Below are positions 1 to 6,675 of a stretch of 14,792 nt of DNA, piece after piece. Where the stretch lies: the NCBI GenBank assembly GCA_015064665.1, contig SVRU01000072.1:1-14792 (forward strand), read 5' to 3'. The stretch is from Oscillospiraceae bacterium. GTDB lineage: Bacteria > Bacillota_A > Clostridia > Oscillospirales > CAG-272. Numbering within the stretch: position 1 is the stretch's first letter; each line of letters begins with the position of its first letter. The notes under the pieces are model-generated. The model ran no database searches. It worked only from the letters and a program-made list of their open reading frames with translations, and was not told the origin of the DNA. The translations under genes were made by a program, and so were the position numbers.

Positions 1-96
1 CCTGACAAGCGAGCTTGTTGAACTCCGAGTGGGAAATGCGAACTGGATTCCTCGCGTTTTGCGAGGAAACCGAATTCGAAGCGTGAGTAGTGGTTC
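1..96. other. Structured left-edge sequence, no recognised gene
   Basis: I recognise no gene here. Two inverted repeats are visible: ACAAGC/GCTTGT at 5-18, with a 2-base centre, and a perfect 8-bp stem TTCCTCGC/GCGAGGAA at 48-55 and 61-68 with loop GTTTT. The palindrome CGAATTCG lies at 71-78. One plus-strand frame stays open from the window edge to a TGA at 119-121 (39 codons), but it runs into the tRNA terminator, has no visible start and resembles no family I know. It could be the tail of a gene lying to the left, or an extragenic repeat. Confidence 0.3.
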
Positions 97-138
97 CAAA
101 CAAAAACACCCCTCAAAATGAGGGGTGTTTTTGTTTGG
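96..138 (-). terminator. Rho-independent terminator of tRNA-Thr
   Basis: Perfect 20-bp inverted repeat (arms 96-115 and 119-138) with a 3-base loop. Its core is ACACCCCTCA/TGAGGGGTGT, and on the minus strand the core is followed by TTTTTG and more T. It lies directly at the 3' end of the tRNA, and its outermost pairs include the encoded CCA. The A-rich flank on one side mirrors the T-rich flank on the other, so it could also stop plus-strand transcripts coming from the left edge. Confidence 0.85.
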
Positions 139-211
139 AGCTGCTACCCAGATTCGAACTGGGGACCTCATCCTTACCAAGGATGTGCTCTACCAACTGA
201 GCCATAGCAGC
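136..211 (-). tRNA. tRNA-Thr (anticodon GGU)
   Basis: Read on the minus strand this is a complete 76-nt cloverleaf. It has a 7-bp acceptor stem GCTGCTA/TAGCAGC, a D arm with AGTTGGTA, an anticodon stem CATCC/GGATG around the loop TTGGTAA (anticodon GGT, decoding ACC and ACU), and a T arm CCCAG-TTCGAAT-CTGGG. The discriminator base is U. The 3' CCA is encoded (138-136). A consensus promoter lies just upstream and a terminator directly downstream, so it is probably transcribed as a single tRNA independently of trpS. Confidence 0.97.
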
Positions 212-242
212 ATTGCCGAGGATATTTCCACAGGCAGATGTT

Positions 243-271
243 ATTATATCAAAGAAAATCCTTTTTGTCAA
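243..271 (-). promoter_or_regulatory. Consensus housekeeping promoter for tRNA-Thr
   Basis: On the minus strand TTGACA (271-266), a 17-base spacer and TATAAT (248-243) match the vegetative sigma consensus exactly. Transcription would begin about 7 bases past the -10 box, giving a 5' leader of roughly 25 bases before the mature tRNA. Confidence 0.88.
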
Positions 272-301
272 TAGGTTTTTAAAAAAATCCTTTCTAAAAT
301 C

Positions 302-355
302 AAAAAGAGAACGGAAAGTCGGCTCCCGTGTAACGAAAACTGCAATCCGTTCTCT
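302..355 (-). terminator. Terminator downstream of trpS
   Basis: Minus-strand stem AGAGAACGG/CCGTTCTCT (355-347 pairing with 314-306), followed by T-rich sequence (302-305 and beyond). The loop is long (32 bases), so the stem is less compact than usual. The plus-strand flank (from 356) is also T-rich, so it may act in both directions. It separates trpS from the tRNA promoter. Confidence 0.6.
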
Positions 356-381
356 GCTTTATTTTTTTAATAATGCAAAGT

Positions 382-1377
382 TTAATTTACAAAACCGAGC
401 TTTCTTCTCACCTTGGACATGGTGCGGCGGGCATAATATGCCGCTTCGTCGGCGCCTGCTTTCATTACTGCTTCAAGATGCGCCTTGTTTGCAATAAGCC
501 TTGCAAACTCGTCTCTTACCGGGGCAAGACCGTCAGCGCAGGCTTCGCCTACCGCGGCTTTAAAATCGCCGTATCCCTTGCCCGAAAATTCGCTTTCAAT
601 ATCCTCAAAGCTTTTGCCGGTGAACGCGCGGTAGATAGACATAAGATTTGAGACACCCGGTTTATCCTCGGAATAGCGAACCTCGGCTTCTGAGTCGGTA
701 ACCGCCTTTTTGAATTTGCGCATAATGTCGTCCTTGGAGTCAAGGATGTAAACCACCGCGTTTTGATTGGAGTCGGATTTTGACATCTTTTGCGTCGGCT
801 CTGCGAGTGACATTATCTTCATCGTGTCGGCGGAGATATAACCGTCGGGAACGGTAAAGGTGTCTCCGTATATCTGATTAAATCTCATCGCGATATCGCG
901 CGCAAGCTCGAGGTGTTGCTTCTGGTCGATACCCACGGGAACGAGGTCGGTCTGATAGAGAAGGATGTCGGACGCCATAAGCGTCGGATAGGTGAAAAGA
1001 CCCGCGTTGATATTCTCTGCGTTTTTTGCGCTCTTGTCTTTAAACTGTGTCATTCTGGAAAGCTCGCCGAACATGGTGTAGCAATCGAGAATCCAACCGA
1101 GCTCGGCGTGCGCGGGGACGTGCGACTGAACGAAAAGGGTGTTTTTCTTCTCGTCAAGACCGCAAGCCATGTAAAGCGCGAGCGTTTCATAGGTGCGGCG
1201 GCGAAGCTCAGCGGGCACCTGACGCACGGTTATCGCGTGAAGGTCGACAACGCAGTAAAAGGTTTTATATTCGTCCGAAAATTTCGAGAAATTTTTTATT
1301 GCTCCGAGATAGTTTCCTATCGTAAGGTTTCCCGAGGGCTGAACACCCGAAAAAACCGTTTTCTTATCCTGATTCAT
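382..1377 (-). CDS. trpS: Tryptophanyl-tRNA synthetase
   Basis: Cytoplasmic class I aminoacyl-tRNA synthetase that activates tryptophan with ATP and charges tRNA-Trp. Both class I signatures are present, numbered from the chosen start: the HIGH-like motif PSGNLTIGN (residues 14-22) and KMSKS (197-201). The Trp/ATP-site segment around DLVPVGIDQKQH (144-155) is also present. The length of 331 residues is normal for the family. The reading frame offers an upstream ATG at 1389 (four more residues). I prefer the ATG at 1377 because a GGAG box sits 6 bases before it and inside the upstream extension, whereas the 1389 ATG has no good ribosome binding site. It has its own promoter and terminator, is divergent from the ABC operon, and the leader is too short for a T-box. 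No odd residues were seen. Confidence 0.96.
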   Translation of the reverse strand: MNQDKKTVFSGVQPSGNLTIGNYLGAIKNFSKFSDEYKTFYCVVDLHAITVRQVPAELRRRTYETLALYMACGLDEKKNTLFVQSHVPAHAELGWILDCYTMFGELSRMTQFKDKSAKNAENINAGLFTYPTLMASDILLYQTDLVPVGIDQKQHLELARDIAMRFNQIYGDTFTVPDGYISADTMKIMSLAEPTQKMSKSDSNQNAVVYILDSKDDIMRKFKKAVTDSEAEVRYSEDKPGVSNLMSIYRAFTGKSFEDIESEFSGKGYGDFKAAVGEACADGLAPVRDEFARLIANKAHLEAVMKAGADEAAYYARRTMSKVRRKLGFVN

Positions 1378-1382
1378 TACGT

Positions 1383-1386
1383 TCTC
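1383..1386 (-). promoter_or_regulatory. Ribosome binding site that fixes the trpS start
   Basis: GGAG on the minus strand (1386-1383), 6 bases before the ATG at 1377. It overlaps the codons of the longer possible reading, so it argues for the shorter protein beginning MNQDKK. Confidence 0.7.
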
Positions 1387-1424
1387 CATTCTGAGATAGT
1401 CTGAAATTTGCTGTTTATAACGAA

Positions 1425-1453
1425 ATTATACAACCAACCGAAGAATTTGTCAA
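1425..1453 (-). promoter_or_regulatory. Consensus promoter for trpS
   Basis: Minus-strand TTGACA (1453-1448), a 17-base spacer and TATAAT (1430-1425), an exact vegetative-sigma match. The predicted transcript begins near 1418, leaving a 5' leader of about 40 bases, so there is no space for a T-box or other large riboswitch. Confidence 0.88.
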
Positions 1454-1520
1454 GGTTATTCATCGGATATTTCCAAAATAAATTAACAATATATGTTTTT
1501 TGTTCATAATTTATTTAAAA

Positions 1521-1549
1521 TTATATGTTATTATATATAATTGTATAAT
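1521..1549 (+). promoter_or_regulatory. Probable promoter of the ABC operon
   Basis: A perfect TATAAT lies at 1544-1549 within very AT-rich DNA. With a 17-base spacer the -35 position would be TTATAT (1521-1526), a weak match (three of six). The long AT-rich tract may compensate as an UP-like element. The inverted repeat TTCAAAA/TTTTGAA (1560-1566 and 1570-1576) follows in the predicted leader, and AGGTGA (1590-1595) is the ribosome binding site of the first gene. Confidence 0.5.
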
Positions 1550-1599
1550 CATCGACAACTTCAAAATTTTTTTGAAAGGATACCCCAATAGGTGACAAA

Positions 1600-2577
1600 A
1601 TGATAAAAGCAAAAAATCTTGTAAAACGGTACGGATACAATTACGCTCTTAACGACGTCAGCTTTGAGATAGGCGAGGGCGAGATCGTAGGACTTCTCGG
1701 ACCTAACGGCGCGGGAAAGAGTACGACGATGAACATTTTGACGGGCTATCTTGCGGCAACGTCGGGCTCTGCCTACATAAACGGAATAAATATGCTCGAA
1801 GAGCCCCTTAAAGCGAAGAAGCTGATAGGATTTTTGCCCGAGCAGCCCCCCGTATATCCCGATATGACGGTTATTGAATATCTGAATTTCGTTTATCAGC
1901 TCAAGGGCTGTGAGCTTGACAGAGAGCAGCATATTACCGAGATTCTCACGTCGATAAGACTTCTCGACGTTAAGGACAGGCTTATAAAAAACCTCTCCAA
2001 AGGCTATAAGCAGAGAGTAGGTATAGCTCAGGCGCTTATCGGAGACCCTAAGGTAATCATTTTTGACGAGCCTACGGTCGGACTTGACCCCAAGCAAATC
2101 CTTGAGGTCAGAAATCTGATACGCGCTCTTGCGAAGAAGCATACCGTTATTCTTTCGACACACATTCTTGCAGAGGTTCAGGCGGTTTGCGAGAGAGTAA
2201 TAATTATCAACAAAGGAAAGATAATTGCTGACGAGAGAACCGAGGACCTGACCAAAACGATAGAGGACGGATATCAGTACAGAATTAAAATATGCGGTCC
2301 CGAGGCTGAGGTAGAGTCAGCGCTCTCAAAGCTCCGCGGCGTCAAAAAGGTCGTATCCACCGGTGAGCGCGAGGCAGATTCCCACGCCTTCCTCGTTGAG
2401 AGCGACCGCGGAGTTGATGCGAGAAAGCCGATTTTCACCCTCTGCGCGCAAAAAAACTGGCCTATTATCGCAATGATGCCGTCGGGCACCGACCTTGAAT
2501 CGATATTCATAAGACTCGTTGACCGCTCGAACGGAGAGGTGTCAAAGCCCGATTCCAAGCGCAGACGCGCTCATTGA
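1600..2577 (+). CDS. ABC transporter ATPase, GldA/NosF-like
   Basis: Nucleotide-binding subunit that would power the membrane proteins encoded just downstream. The motifs of an ABC ATPase occur in order: Walker A GPNGAGKST (34-42), Q-loop Gln82, an LSKGYKQR signature (132-139, a variant of LSGGQ), Walker B VIIFDEP with catalytic Glu157, a D-loop GLDP, and the switch His188 (STH). Residues from about 235 to 325 form an extra C-terminal region of the kind common in ABC-2 export ATPases, with a basic tail. The length of 325 residues is typical. The ATG has AGGTGA upstream. It is the first gene of the operon, with 62 bases to the permease. Among ABC-2 ATPases it looks closest to those paired with GldF/GldG proteins. 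The cargo cannot be told from the sequence. Confidence 0.93.
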   Translation: MIKAKNLVKRYGYNYALNDVSFEIGEGEIVGLLGPNGAGKSTTMNILTGYLAATSGSAYINGINMLEEPLKAKKLIGFLPEQPPVYPDMTVIEYLNFVYQLKGCELDREQHITEILTSIRLLDVKDRLIKNLSKGYKQRVGIAQALIGDPKVIIFDEPTVGLDPKQILEVRNLIRALAKKHTVILSTHILAEVQAVCERVIIINKGKIIADERTEDLTKTIEDGYQYRIKICGPEAEVESALSKLRGVKKVVSTGEREADSHAFLVESDRGVDARKPIFTLCAQKNWPIIAMMPSGTDLESIFIRLVDRSNGEVSKPDSKRRRAH

Positions 2578-2610
2578 TTTGAAAACTTACTGAAATTCAC
2601 ATTAATTTTG

Positions 2611-2634
2611 TGCCGCACAAGCGGCAGAACGGAG
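2611..2634 (+). promoter_or_regulatory. Hairpin and ribosome binding site before the permease
   Basis: A 6-bp stem TGCCGC/GCGGCA with an ACAA tetraloop (2611-2626) ends four bases before the GGAG (2631-2634) that precedes the ATG at 2640. It may tune translation or mRNA stability between the ATPase and the permease. It has no U-tract and is not a terminator. Confidence 0.5.
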
Positions 2635-2639
2635 ATTTT

Positions 2640-3350
2640 ATGTTAGCAGTTTTTAAAAAGGAAATGCATTCGTATTTCACAAGCGTTATGGGATACGTAT
2701 TTCTTATAATATATCTTGCGGTCGGAGCTGCGCTTTTCGCTTATACGACGCTCTTTTCAATGAGCGCAGACGTTACGCCCTTTTTCAGCTATATGCTGCT
2801 CGTATCGGCAATAATTCTTCCCCTTCTTACAATGAAATCCTTCAGTGAGGAGAGAAAGGCGAGAACGGAGCAGCTTCTTCTCACGGCACCCGTTTCAATA
2901 GTGAGCATGGTGCTTGGTAAATTTCTTGCGGCGTACGTTATGTTTGCGGGCTGCATAATTCTCAACTCGCTTTATTTTTTGGTTTTGAACTATTACGCTG
3001 CGCTTAAATTTATCATACTTCTCGGAAACGCGGTCGCGCTTCTGCTCGTGGGAATGGCGTTTATATCGATAGGAATTTTCGTTTCTGCGCTCACAGATAA
3101 CCAGCTTGCCGCAGCGATAGGAACTATTGCCATAATAGTAGCCTTTCTGTTCGTGGGAGTGCTTTCCTCGCTCTTCCCGTCTTCGCATTGGTTCAGAATG
3201 TACGTTCTCAACTTCCTTTCGATTCTTTCCCGCTTCCAAGGCTTTTCGAACGGATATTTTGATATTGCGTCGTTCGTATATTACCTGAGCATTTCGGGAA
3301 TATTCCTGTATCTCACCGTCCGCGTCTACGACAGACGCCGCGCGGGCTGA
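2640..3350 (+). CDS. ABC-2 type permease, GldF/NosY-like
   Basis: Membrane subunit forming the translocation path of the ABC transporter. The 236 residues contain six likely membrane segments (about 17-38, 48-66, 93-117, 124-149, 155-178 and 210-229). Between TM2 and TM3 is the polar segment SFSEERKARTEQLLLTAPVS (67-86), which resembles the conserved loop of GldF-type permeases expected to contact the ATPase. The start is the ATG at 2640, five bases after GGAG. A longer reading from GTG 2610 would begin upstream of that site and code through a hairpin, so I reject it. It follows the ATPase and precedes the GldG-like genes, matching the Gld-type order. Only one permease gene is present, so a homodimer is likely. 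Confidence 0.9.
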   Translation: MLAVFKKEMHSYFTSVMGYVFLIIYLAVGAALFAYTTLFSMSADVTPFFSYMLLVSAIILPLLTMKSFSEERKARTEQLLLTAPVSIVSMVLGKFLAAYVMFAGCIILNSLYFLVLNYYAALKFIILLGNAVALLLVGMAFISIGIFVSALTDNQLAAAIGTIAIIVAFLFVGVLSSLFPSSHWFRMYVLNFLSILSRFQGFSNGYFDIASFVYYLSISGIFLYLTVRVYDRRRAG

Positions 3351-3379
3351 TAAAGCGAAACAGGAAAGGAATTTCATAA

Positions 3380-4885
3380 ATGAACAAATTCAGTAATAAA
3401 GCGGCGGGATTTTTTAACGGTGAAAAAATATCCTCCGCCTCCGTGACTGCGCTCGTTATTGCGGTCGCGGTGGTATTAAACGCCCTGTTGTATACCGTCG
3501 TGTCGGTGTTCGGACTCGTGTATTATTATACCGAAAAGACCGATTATTCGCTTACGGGCTCCTCGGATGAGTTGTTTGACGAGGCAATCAAGGCGGGGAA
3601 AAAGGTAAAGATTCGCTTTTGTATGTCGGAGGACGAACTGAAGGCGCACTCAACGGGAAACGAGGTTTACATAACCGCAAAGAAATATGAAGAAAAGTAT
3701 CCCGATTTCATCGAGCTTGACTACATCAATCTTTTCACAAAGCAGGACAAGGACGGCAACTACGTCGACCTCGGCAAGTATAAGACCGACGACAGCGTGC
3801 CGATTTTCGGTACGTCGGTCATATTCGAGTGCGGTGAAAACAATAAGGTTATCACCGATGTTTATACCTCTACGGGATTCTCACCGTTTTACACGATGGA
3901 CTCCTCTATGTATATCACCGCATATAACGGCGAGGAGATAATTTCCTCAATGGTATCCTGGGTCACCTACGACGAGCATAAAAAAGCCTATTTCACTCAG
4001 CGTCACGGCGAGCAGGTTGACTCCTCGTTTGCAAACCTTCTGGTTTGCGCGGGATACGAGATCGACGTTGTCGACCTTCGTAAGAATTCGGTACCCGACG
4101 ATGCGTCTCTTCTGATAATTATGAATCCGACGAGTGATTTCGAGGCGTCGAAGGACGGAACGGTTTATACTGAAACCGATAAGCTCGCAAAGTATCTTGA
4201 CGGCGGCGGAAATCTTTACGTTGCGCTTGACCCGTACGTCAAAACGCTTACGGTTCTCGAGGATTTTCTTCTTAAGTACGGAATTAAGTTTTCAACTACC
4301 GAGAACGATTCGGGAAAGAAAATAAGAAATATAGTCAAGGAAAGCCGTAACGCAATCACAACCGACGGCTTCACCTTCGTTTGCGGCCGTGCCGACAGCG
4401 ATATGTCAAAATCGGTTTTTGACCGACTTTCTGACGACAGCGGAGTTCTTCTTAAGGACGTGTCGGCTCTTGAGCTTTCCGGCAATGCAAAGCCTATTCT
4501 TATCTCTTCCGGCACGGCTGTTCTGGAGGCGGGCGGAAAAACGGTATCCAATACGGGAAGCTACTGCGTGGCGGCATATTCCGAAAAGCAGTCGGAATCC
4601 GGGGCAACGTCAAGGGTTTTCGTCGTTCCGAGCATTTATCTTTCGGTATCCGACGCGATAGTATCCGAGGGATATTCAAACAAGGATTTTATTTATTCGT
4701 TGATAGAGGGAATGTTCTGGGATAAGATAATGCCGTACGGCTGCCGTCCTATCTCATACAGCTCTCAGATTCTTCAGAATCTTACTATGGGAACGGCAAG
4801 GCTCTACACGGCTATTGCCATGCTCGTGCCCGCTTCAATAGCTCTCGTCGGCACGGTCGTACTGGTGAGAAGAAAAAACAAATAG
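3380..4885 (+). CDS. GldG-like ABC-associated extracytoplasmic protein 1
   Basis: The 501 residues have one membrane segment near the N-terminus (about 22-48) and one at the C-terminus (about 475-496, ending RRKNK), so the large middle part should lie outside the membrane. This is the layout of GldG/ABC_transp_aux proteins, which accompany GldF-type permeases; their biochemical role is not established. The family-like segment YFTQRHGEQ (around His209) is followed by a stretch ending in LLIIMNP. An AGGA box sits upstream of the ATG. It lies 29 bases after the permease and 49 bases before a second GldG-like gene that shares the same motifs, so the two look like tandem paralogues. No enzymatic motif is seen. 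Confidence 0.82.
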   Translation: MNKFSNKAAGFFNGEKISSASVTALVIAVAVVLNALLYTVVSVFGLVYYYTEKTDYSLTGSSDELFDEAIKAGKKVKIRFCMSEDELKAHSTGNEVYITAKKYEEKYPDFIELDYINLFTKQDKDGNYVDLGKYKTDDSVPIFGTSVIFECGENNKVITDVYTSTGFSPFYTMDSSMYITAYNGEEIISSMVSWVTYDEHKKAYFTQRHGEQVDSSFANLLVCAGYEIDVVDLRKNSVPDDASLLIIMNPTSDFEASKDGTVYTETDKLAKYLDGGGNLYVALDPYVKTLTVLEDFLLKYGIKFSTTENDSGKKIRNIVKESRNAITTDGFTFVCGRADSDMSKSVFDRLSDDSGVLLKDVSALELSGNAKPILISSGTAVLEAGGKTVSNTGSYCVAAYSEKQSESGATSRVFVVPSIYLSVSDAIVSEGYSNKDFIYSLIEGMFWDKIMPYGCRPISYSSQILQNLTMGTARLYTAIAMLVPASIALVGTVVLVRRKNK

Positions 4886-4934
4886 AATTTTTTACGGCTT
4901 GCATCCGCATGCCGAGAAAGGAATAGTCATCCAA

Positions 4935-6665
4935 ATGAAAGAACGGCTGTTCAGAGCAAATAGCAAAAGAACAAGAATTTTTTCGGTAATAACGCCGCTC
5001 GCCATCGTCGCAGTATTGATACTCAACGTTCTTATGATGTATTTCGGCGTTCAGAAGTCGATATATTTTGATATGACCCCCGAGGGACTTTACTCGCTCA
5101 GCGACGCGATGGTGGACGAATGCGACGAGGTTTTCAATAAGCTTTCCGAGGAAGGCGCGGATAAGAAGGTAACGGTTACGTTTTGCACCGACCCCGACTA
5201 TCTGATTTCGTCGTCCGTCGCCCGTCTGACCTACTTTATGGCGCTCAAGCTTCAGAATGAATATCCCGATTTGCTTGAGGTGAAGACGAAGAACGTATAT
5301 TTGAATCCGACCTCGGTATCCGAGTTTAAAACCACCTCTCTTACCAAGATCGAGTCCGACGATATAATAGTTTCCTACGGAGACAGATACAGAATAGCGT
5401 CTCTCGATTATTTCTGGGTCAACGGTGAGAAGGAGCGCGCCTATTATAACGGTGAATACCGAATTGCTACTATGATAAAATCGGTTACGGCTATCTCGCA
5501 CCCCGTTGCATACTTCGTAACCGACCATGGCGAAACCTATTACGACCCCGATAATCCCGGCAGCGAGACGAGCAAGTCGCTCAGTGAATTTGCGGGATTA
5601 CTTATGAACAGAGGCCTTGAAATCAAGCTTCTTGACCTTTCAAGCGTTGAAAGAGTGCCGGACGATTGCGCTCTTCTGATTATAAACAATCCCAGAGAGG
5701 ATTTTACCTACGACGCTGACAGGCTTGATGAATTCGGTTACGTATCCGATACCGAAAAGCTTGACAGATATCTCGTTATGAAGCAGGGAGCTGTTATAGT
5801 CGCAAAGGACTATGAAGTGACCCTTCCCGTTTTCGAGGTATTCCTTCACGAATGGGGGTTTGATTTCAGCACCTCCGTTATCGTGGACGAGGAATCCTCT
5901 CTCAGCGACGCAGTCAGCGGAGAGAAGACCGGCACCAGCCTTATAGCGACCTACGACACCTCTGAAGAGAGCTACGGATACGCTTTGTACGGTGAGTACG
6001 CCGACCTCTCGAGCGCACCTCTTACGATTTTTGAGAATGCGGGCTCGGTCAGATGCTCCTTTACCGAATCAACCGCGATGGACGAGGCGGGAACGGGCGT
6101 TGCAACCAAGCAATACGGTCCCTTTCTTACCACATCCGACAAGGCTCAGCACTATTTCAAGGACGAGACGACCGGTGAAATAACGGGATACGTTGACGGT
6201 GAATCGGGCAGCTTCGACCTTGCCGCAGTGTGCGTGCGTACCGAAAAGGACCCCGTGTCAAACGAGAACTCCTATTCCTATTTGTTCTGCGTAAACAGCC
6301 CGAACTTTTTCACGTCCTCTCTTCTCGGTGAGCAATCCTTTGCAAACTACGATATGGTATCTGCGGTAGTTGATAACATATCCCGTATTGACGATCATGC
6401 GTCAATGGATCTCGGCGCTCTTTCGTTCAACTCGGCATCGGGAGGCGGAAAACAGATCATTTCAATGGATATGAGCGAGGAAAACGTTACGCTCTATTCA
6501 AATAAATTTATAGATAACGATACCGAAAACAAACACGCGATAATCAAATTCAACCACGGTATTTCAACAAGCGCAAAGGTGGTTTTCACCACGCTCATAT
6601 CTCTCGTTCCCCTCTCGCTTGCAGTGGTTGGCGCTGTGATAACAATAAAGCGCAGATATTTATAA
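4935..6665 (+). CDS. GldG-like ABC-associated extracytoplasmic protein 2
   Basis: The 576 residues have an N-terminal membrane segment (about 15-37), a large outside region and a C-terminal membrane segment (about 551-571, ending KRRYL). The region after TM1 reads SIYFDMTPEGLYSLS, like the 'fDlT...ytLs' start of GldG domains, and YFVTDHGET (around His198) matches YFTQRHGEQ of the preceding protein. It is therefore a paralogue of that protein, longer mainly in its second half. I chose the ATG at 4935 (MKERLF). The frame is open back to a TTG at 4899, but that gives a charged extension with no ribosome binding site. The AAGGA upstream is slightly far from the ATG (about 13 bases). Its stop codon is directly followed by the AAGGAGA of the next gene, so the two are translationally close. 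Confidence 0.8.
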   Translation: MKERLFRANSKRTRIFSVITPLAIVAVLILNVLMMYFGVQKSIYFDMTPEGLYSLSDAMVDECDEVFNKLSEEGADKKVTVTFCTDPDYLISSSVARLTYFMALKLQNEYPDLLEVKTKNVYLNPTSVSEFKTTSLTKIESDDIIVSYGDRYRIASLDYFWVNGEKERAYYNGEYRIATMIKSVTAISHPVAYFVTDHGETYYDPDNPGSETSKSLSEFAGLLMNRGLEIKLLDLSSVERVPDDCALLIINNPREDFTYDADRLDEFGYVSDTEKLDRYLVMKQGAVIVAKDYEVTLPVFEVFLHEWGFDFSTSVIVDEESSLSDAVSGEKTGTSLIATYDTSEESYGYALYGEYADLSSAPLTIFENAGSVRCSFTESTAMDEAGTGVATKQYGPFLTTSDKAQHYFKDETTGEITGYVDGESGSFDLAAVCVRTEKDPVSNENSYSYLFCVNSPNFFTSSLLGEQSFANYDMVSAVVDNISRIDDHASMDLGALSFNSASGGGKQIISMDMSEENVTLYSNKFIDNDTENKHAIIKFNHGISTSAKVVFTTLISLVPLSLAVVGAVITIKRRYL

Positions 6666-6675
6666 GGAGAGAGCA

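Noticed and set aside
1..96. A second tRNA or a gene end at the left edge
   Set aside because: TTCGAATT on the minus strand recalls a T loop, but no matching stems or anticodon arm can be drawn. The open plus-strand frame has no recognisable content.
913..1404. Plus-strand open frame of 163 codons opposite trpS
   Set aside because: It lies antisense to a clear trpS, has no ribosome binding site, and its protein resembles no family.
1390..1447. Possible T-box riboswitch before trpS
   Set aside because: The consensus promoter sits only about 50 bases before the start codon. The leader is too short, and no T-box motif or antiterminator is present.
2610..2639. GTG 2610 as start of the permease
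   Set aside because: It would translate through a hairpin and the GGAG that clearly serves ATG 2640. The extra residues are polar and unlike permease N-termini.
4899..4934. Longer start (TTG 4899) and a mini-ORF from ATG 4909 before the second GldG-like gene
   Set aside because: The TTG has no ribosome binding site and adds an atypical charged stretch. The ATG at 4909 is in another frame and stops after five codons.
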